DNA of 64,000 nt, taken from positions 4,030,001 to 4,094,000 of the forward strand of contig NZ_CP048882.1 of NCBI RefSeq assembly GCF_015910445.1. Direction: 5' to 3'. A program made the position numbers and the translations under genes. Below, piece after piece: positions 59,918 to 64,000 of the stretch (the first letter of the stretch is position 1; each line of letters opens with the position of its first letter). The stretch is from Streptomyces bathyalis. Its GTDB lineage: Bacteria; Actinomycetota; Actinomycetes; Streptomycetales; Streptomycetaceae. The notes under the pieces were generated by a model. The model saw nothing but the letters and a program-made list of their open reading frames with translations. It made no database searches and was not told the origin of the DNA.

Positions 59918-60925
59918 ATGGCCGGGACGAGGCTCAAGGATGTCGCGGAGCGTGCGGGCGTATCGATCAAGACCGTCTCCAACGTGGTACGCGGCAATGT
60001 GCGAGTCGCCGAGCCCACCCGTCAGCGCGTACTGAGCGCCATCCAGGAGCTGGACTACCGTCCCAACGCCTCGGCCCGCCATCTGCGCACCGGCCGCAGC
60101 GGCGTCATCGCCCTCGCCGTGCCGGAGCTCGTGCAGCCCTACTTCGCCGAACTCGCCACGGCCGTCATCGACGCCGCACGCGAGCACGACGTCTCCGTCC
60201 TGATAGAGGACACCGGCGGCGACCCGGCGGCCGAACTGCGCGTCGCCTGCGGCCTGTCCGACCCGCTCATCGACGGCGTGCTGCTCTCCCCCCAGCGGCT
60301 CGACCAGTTCACGCTCGCGCGCCGTGAACGCCGCGTGCCGCTCGTCCTGCTCGGCGAGCGCGACTACGAGGTGCCCGCCGACCACGTGCTGATCGACAAC
60401 GTCCTCGCCGCGCAGGAGGCCACGGCGCATCTGATCGCGGGCGGCCGGCGCCGCATCGCCGCCGTCGGCTTCCAGTCCGACCCGCTCTTCACGACCTCGC
60501 AGCAGCGCGCACGCGGCTATCTCAAGGCCCTCGAGTCGGCCGGCCTGCCGCACCAGCCGGAGCTCACTCCCCTCGTGCCCGCGTTCACCCGTACCGACGG
60601 CATGACGGCCATGCGCGGGCTGCTGGCGCTGCGCGAGCCGCCGGACGCCGTCTTCTGCTTCTCCGACCTGCTCGCCTCGGGCGTCGTGCGGGCCGTGTAC
60701 GACGCGGGTCGCACCGTGCCGCGCGACATCGCGGTGATCGGCTTCGACGACATCGAGGAGACCAGGTTCAGCGTCCCCTCCCTCAGCACGGTCGCACCCG
60801 ACAAGCATCAGGTGGCCCAGCTCGCTGTCGAGGCCCTGCTCGCGCGCATAGCGGGGGACCCGGAGGCGCCGCACACGACGCTGCACGCCGAGCACCGCCT
60901 GGTCGCCAGGGAGAGCACGGCGTAG
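59918..60925 (+). CDS. LacI family regulator of the arabinofuranosidase/transport operon
   Basis: Protein of 335 residues. HTH: TRLKDVAERAGVSIKTVSNV then VRGNVRVAEPTRQRVLSAIQELDYRPNASARHL with the hinge helix. Periplasmic-binding-like domain: GVIALAVPELVQPYFAELAT, DGVLLSPQRLDQ, DHVLIDNVLAAQEATAHLIA, AVFCFSDLLASGVVRAVYDA, DIAVIGFDDIEETRFSVPSL. ATG 59918 with GGGGAGCGG upstream. Divergent from the operon it most likely represses until an arabinose-containing sugar binds. Confidence 0.92.
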   Translation: MAGTRLKDVAERAGVSIKTVSNVVRGNVRVAEPTRQRVLSAIQELDYRPNASARHLRTGRSGVIALAVPELVQPYFAELATAVIDAAREHDVSVLIEDTGGDPAAELRVACGLSDPLIDGVLLSPQRLDQFTLARRERRVPLVLLGERDYEVPADHVLIDNVLAAQEATAHLIAGGRRRIAAVGFQSDPLFTTSQQRARGYLKALESAGLPHQPELTPLVPAFTRTDGMTAMRGLLALREPPDAVFCFSDLLASGVVRAVYDAGRTVPRDIAVIGFDDIEETRFSVPSLSTVAPDKHQVAQLAVEALLARIAGDPEAPHTTLHAEHRLVARESTA

Positions 60926-61029
60926 GTCGTCGGACCTTGCGACCCACGGGGCCGCGCGACCTACCGTGTCCCGGGTGACCTGGCAGGCTCCGCTCACCGG
61001 CCGTCCCTCCAGCCTCTAACCTCTTGACC

Positions 61030-61848
61030 ATGCCGCCCGCCAAACGCAGCAAGGCCCCCGCAAGGCGCAACTACGACCCCGCCCGTGTCCGCCAGGCACT
61101 CATCGGCCAGGTCGAGGCCGTCGCGGCCGCCGCGCACGAGCTGACCGACGAGCAGCGCGAACGCCCGTCAGGCCTGCCGGGCTGGGACGTGCACCGCCTC
61201 CTCGTCCACATCGCGCTGCAGATCGACGCGGTGCCCCGCTTCCTCGCCGGGCCAGAGTCGAAGGCGGCGGCCCCCGAGGTGGACCTGCCGACCTGGGCGC
61301 TCTCCACCGCCGGCGCCGCCGCCGAACTGGACCTGGAGACCCGCGAGGAGGCCGACCGCGCGGCCCGCGGCGGCGCCGCCCGCATCGACGACGCCGTCGC
61401 ACAGCTGGAACCCGTGTTGGAGGAAGCGGTACGCGGCGACCTGCTGATCCCGCACGGCGCCGGGGCGATGCGGATGCTCGACTTCACCGTGACGAGGCTC
61501 GTCGAACTCGTCGTCCACAGCGACGATCTGGCCCGCGCCACCGGCACCGCCGTCACCTTCGACCGACAGGCGCTCGCCGGCACGGTACGGGTGCTCACCG
61601 ACACCCTTGCCGTGAAGGCGCCGGGGTCCTCGGTCGAGGTGCGGGTGCCGCCGTTCGCCGTCGTCCAGTGCGTCGAGGGGCCGCGGCACACGCGGGGCAC
61701 GCCTCCCAACGTCGTCGAGACCGATCCGCTCACCTGGATCAGGCTCGCCACCGGACGCGTCGGCTGGGAGCAGGCCCGCAAGGCGGCCGCGGTCTCCGCG
61801 AGCGGCGAACGGGCCGACCTCAGCGGCCTGTTGCCGCTGCTCGGCTGA
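61030..61848 (+). CDS. Maleylpyruvate-isomerase-family / sterol-carrier protein
   Basis: Protein of 272 residues. N-terminal DinB-like bundle: VRQALIGQVEAVAAAAHELT, LPGWDVHRLLVHIALQIDAV (metal-type His in HIA) and TRLVELVVHSDDLARATG (second His), the pattern of mycothiol-dependent maleylpyruvate isomerases. The C-terminus (VVQCVEGPRHTRGTPPNVVE, DPLTWIRLATGRVGWEQARK) is the SCP2-like domain often fused to it. Mycothiol is the actinobacterial thiol, fitting the host. Substrate unknown; in Streptomyces such a gene is usually just before purF. ATG 61030 is preferred to TTG 61024. Confidence 0.8.
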   Translation: MPPAKRSKAPARRNYDPARVRQALIGQVEAVAAAAHELTDEQRERPSGLPGWDVHRLLVHIALQIDAVPRFLAGPESKAAAPEVDLPTWALSTAGAAAELDLETREEADRAARGGAARIDDAVAQLEPVLEEAVRGDLLIPHGAGAMRMLDFTVTRLVELVVHSDDLARATGTAVTFDRQALAGTVRVLTDTLAVKAPGSSVEVRVPPFAVVQCVEGPRHTRGTPPNVVETDPLTWIRLATGRVGWEQARKAAAVSASGERADLSGLLPLLG

Positions 61849-61859
61849 GAGAGAACCTC

Positions 61860-62450
61860 CGCCGGGCCGAACCAGCGTGCGGCCGCCGCGCGCAGGGCCG
61901 CATGCTCGCTCCCGCCGGGGCGGGCCGAGGAGGACGCCAGGGCGAGGTGGCAGTCCGGACGCAGCAGCATGGCGGTCACCGTTGCGTGGGAGCCGGTGCG
62001 GGCCCCTGCTCCAGGTGCGATCCCCGTTGCCGCCGCCACACGTGCGGTCACGGTGTCCACCCGGTCGCCCCGCGGCCGTACCGCTTCCGCGAACGAGGCG
62101 TCCTCGCCCAGGTCCAGCAGCAGCGGGCCGTTCCTCGTCAGCTCCGCGAGCCGTACGGGCCCCCGCCGCGTCCACGACGGACTCGGGTGCCCACGCGCCG
62201 GTGAGCGGATGCACGTCGCTGTCCGCCCCCATGCCGTGGCGGACGTCCACGCCGCTCATCATGCCCGCGATGCGCCCGACGACGGGCTCCTCCAGCAGCC
62301 CGCGCCGCCGACCGCCCCGGCATCAGCCCCGGGTACAGATCCCGCTCGGCGTCGGTGCCCGTGCGCTCGGCCACCGAGGCCGTGAACTCCGCCTCGACCC
62401 CGCCGCCACCGCCCCACTCGCCCCAGCGGCCCCGTAACCCCTGGTAGTGG
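61860..62450 (-). pseudogene. Frameshifted C-terminal remnant of an FAD aromatic monooxygenase
   Basis: Read on the minus strand, three frames in turn carry a recognisable order. About 62400-62310: EFTASVAERTGTDAERDLYP. About 62295-62170: EEPVVGRIAGMMSGVDVRHG and DVHPLTGAWAPESVV. About 62155-61865: LAELTRNGPLLLDLGEDASF and TAMLLRPDCHLALASSS, ending LRAAAARWFG. This is the end of a phenol/anthraquinone-type FAD hydroxylase (HPLxGxWAP and the thioredoxin-like LLxRPDxHxA tail). The FAD and substrate domains are missing and at least two frame changes occurred, so it is dead. Confidence 0.65.
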
Positions 62451-62521
62451 TGATGTCACCCCGATTCGGCGGGGGTGTCCCCGATTCGGAGCAACGCGCC
62501 TCCTGTCCTAGACTCGTTCTC

Positions 62522-64000
62522 GTGCCACGTGGTGACGGACGACTAAGTCACGATCTGCTTCCCTCCGAGAAGGGCCCCCAGGACGCATGCGGCGTCTTCG
62601 GAGTCTGGGCCCCCGGGGAAGAGGTCGCGAAGCTCACGTATTTCGGTCTGTACGCGCTGCAGCACCGCGGTCAGGAGTCCGCGGGCATCGCAGTCAGCAA
62701 CGGCTCGCAGATCCTTGTCTTCAAGGACATGGGCCTTGTCTCGCAGGTCTTCGACGAGACCTCCCTCGGCTCCCTCCGCGGCCACATCGCCGTGGGTCAC
62801 GCCCGCTACTCGACGACGGGCGCGTCCGTGTGGGAGAACGCCCAGCCCACCTTCCGTGCCACCGGGCACGGTTCGATCGCGCTGGGCCACAACGGCAACC
62901 TGGTCAACACCGTCGAACTCGCGGACCTCGTCGCCCAGCAGTCGACGGGCAGCAACGGCCGTGCCTCGCGCGTCGCGGCCACCAACGACACCGACCTGGT
63001 GACCGCCCTCCTCGCAGGCCAGACCGACGACGACGGCAATCCCCTCACCGTCGAGCAGGCGGCTCCCGTCGTGCTGCCCCAGGTGAAGGGCGCCTTCTCC
63101 TTCGTCTTCATGGACGAGCAGACCCTCTACGCCGCGCGCGACGCCCAGGGCGTGCGCCCCCTCGTCCTCGGCCGGCTGGAGCGCGGCTGGGTCGTCGCGA
63201 GCGAGACGTCGGCGCTGGACATCGTGGGCGCGAGCTTCATCCGCGAGGTCGAGCCGGGCGAGATGATCGCCGTCGACGAGGACGGCCTCCGCTCCACCCG
63301 GTTCGCGGAAGCGAAACCCAAGGGCTGCGTCTTCGAGTACGTCTACCTGGCCCGTCCGGACACCGACATCGCCGGGCGGAACGTTTATCTCTCCCGCGTG
63401 GAGATGGGCCGCAAGCTCGCCGCGGAGGCGCCCGCCCCCGACGCCGACCTGGTCATAGCGACACCGGAGTCCGGCACCCCCGCCGCGATCGGTTACGCCG
63501 AGGCGAGCGGCATCCCCTACGGCAGCGGCCTGGTCAAGAACAGCTACGTGGGCCGCACGTTCATCCAGCCGAGCCAGACGATCCGGCAGCTCGGCATCCG
63601 TCTGAAGCTCAATCCGCTGAAGGAGGTCATCAGCGGCAAGCGCCTCGTGGTCGTGGACGACTCGATCGTCCGCGGCAACACCCAGCGCGCCCTGGTGCGG
63701 ATGCTGCGCGAGGCGGGTGCGGCCGAGGTCCATGTGCGGATCTCGTCCCCGCCCATCAAGTGGCCGTGCTTCTTCGGCATCGACTTCGCCACCCGCGCCG
63801 AGCTGATCGCGAACGGCCTGACCGTCGACGAGATCGGCAAGTCCCTGGGTGCGGACTCCCTGGCGTACATCTCCATCGACGGCATGACCGAGGCGACGAC
63901 TATCCCCAAGTCGCAGCTGTGCCGCGCCTGTTTCGACGGCGAGTACCCGATGCCGCTGCCCGACCCCGAGCTGCTGGGCAAGCACCTGCGCGAACCGGAC
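62522..64000 (+). CDS. purF: Amidophosphoribosyltransferase (3' end beyond window)
   Basis: 493 codons are present and the gene continues past the right edge; family length is a little over 500. It makes phosphoribosylamine from PRPP and glutamine, the first step of purine synthesis. GTG start: a 22-residue propeptide precedes Cys23 in PQDACGVFGVWAPGEEVAKL, the N-terminal nucleophile. HRGQESAGIAVSNG, HARYSTTGASVWENAQP, GHNGNLVN, NTYV-type ESGTPAAIGYAEASGIPYG and VVVDDSIVRGNTQRALV (PRPP motif) are intact; cysteines in LCRACFDGEYP fit the iron-sulfur type. Confidence 0.96.
   Translation, partial: MPRGDGRLSHDLLPSEKGPQDACGVFGVWAPGEEVAKLTYFGLYALQHRGQESAGIAVSNGSQILVFKDMGLVSQVFDETSLGSLRGHIAVGHARYSTTGASVWENAQPTFRATGHGSIALGHNGNLVNTVELADLVAQQSTGSNGRASRVAATNDTDLVTALLAGQTDDDGNPLTVEQAAPVVLPQVKGAFSFVFMDEQTLYAARDAQGVRPLVLGRLERGWVVASETSALDIVGASFIREVEPGEMIAVDEDGLRSTRFAEAKPKGCVFEYVYLARPDTDIAGRNVYLSRVEMGRKLAAEAPAPDADLVIATPESGTPAAIGYAEASGIPYGSGLVKNSYVGRTFIQPSQTIRQLGIRLKLNPLKEVISGKRLVVVDDSIVRGNTQRALVRMLREAGAAEVHVRISSPPIKWPCFFGIDFATRAELIANGLTVDEIGKSLGADSLAYISIDGMTEATTIPKSQLCRACFDGEYPMPLPDPELLGKHLREPD

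Noticed and set aside
62543..63985. 480-codon open frame on the minus strand opposite purF
   Set aside because: Shadow of purF: translation is low in conserved motifs and the plus strand encodes an unmistakable full PurF.

Overview
The window is chromosomal DNA of a high-GC actinomycete, almost certainly a Streptomyces or close relative. Third codon positions are strongly G/C, GTG and TTG starts are frequent, genes are often coupled by 4-base overlaps (ATGA/GTGA), and the inventory is typical of the genus: split purS-purQ-purL, purA with upstream yqeY-like gene, lsr2 beside glycine tRNAs, DUF2617, DUF3151, and membrane-anchored PASTA-less Ser/Thr kinases. No insertion sequence, phage or CRISPR array was seen.

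Layout. 1-7.5 kb: partial secreted protein, Gly/Cys-rich membrane protein, DUF2617, membrane-fused spermidine synthase-like protein, CoxG/SRPBCC protein, aldose epimerase, pyrE, class II fba. 7.6-11.3 kb: DUF3151, then a tightly coupled tryptophan-to-anthranilate operon kynA-kynU-kynB. 11.3-15 kb: cupin-like protein and purA (minus), diacylglycerol-kinase-like protein, YqeY-like protein. 15-19.3 kb: DoxX/TetR pair and a GbsR/MarR regulator divergent from a two-gene ABC exporter, with an AT-rich palindrome between them. 19.3-24 kb: two adjacent paralogous Ser/Thr kinases with different membrane/sensor parts, then DUF4956. 24.1-28.4 kb: class III aminotransferase with GntR regulator, two proteins of unknown role. 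28.6-34.5 kb: purD, an M48-like membrane protein without its HExxH motif, a dimethylformamidase-beta-like protein, purC.

The most interesting region is 35.9-43.9 kb, all on the minus strand. Two small genes absent from ordinary ORF calling (57 and 59 codons, with strong ribosome binding sites) encode peptides with acidic leaders and small hydrophobic cores; both carry the PxxxTP motif known at the leader/core junction of linaridin RiPPs. They are followed by a hairpin, a membrane-domain/alpha-beta-hydrolase fusion, a coupled membrane protein, a 30-residue single-helix peptide, a SAM methyltransferase, an ABC exporter and a coupled FAD oxidoreductase. I read this as a previously undescribed linaridin-like (cysteine-free, probably 'type B'-like) biosynthetic cluster with two precursors. 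A TrmB/LuxR-like regulator lies at one end (34.8 kb), a two-component system with an ABC-2 exporter at the other (44.6-48.4 kb).

48.6-53 kb: two tRNA-Gly genes, lsr2, and the purS-purQ-purL operon. 53-61 kb: a decayed LysR gene, tartrate/D-malate dehydrogenase, and a probable arabino-oligosaccharide regulon (GH51 arabinofuranosidase, two permeases, lipoprotein binding protein, LacI regulator). 61-64 kb: a mycothiol-dependent-isomerase-like protein, a frameshifted FAD-monooxygenase remnant, and purF running off the right edge. The pur genes (A, D, C, S, Q, L, F) make a nearly complete view of IMP/AMP synthesis spread over several transcription units.
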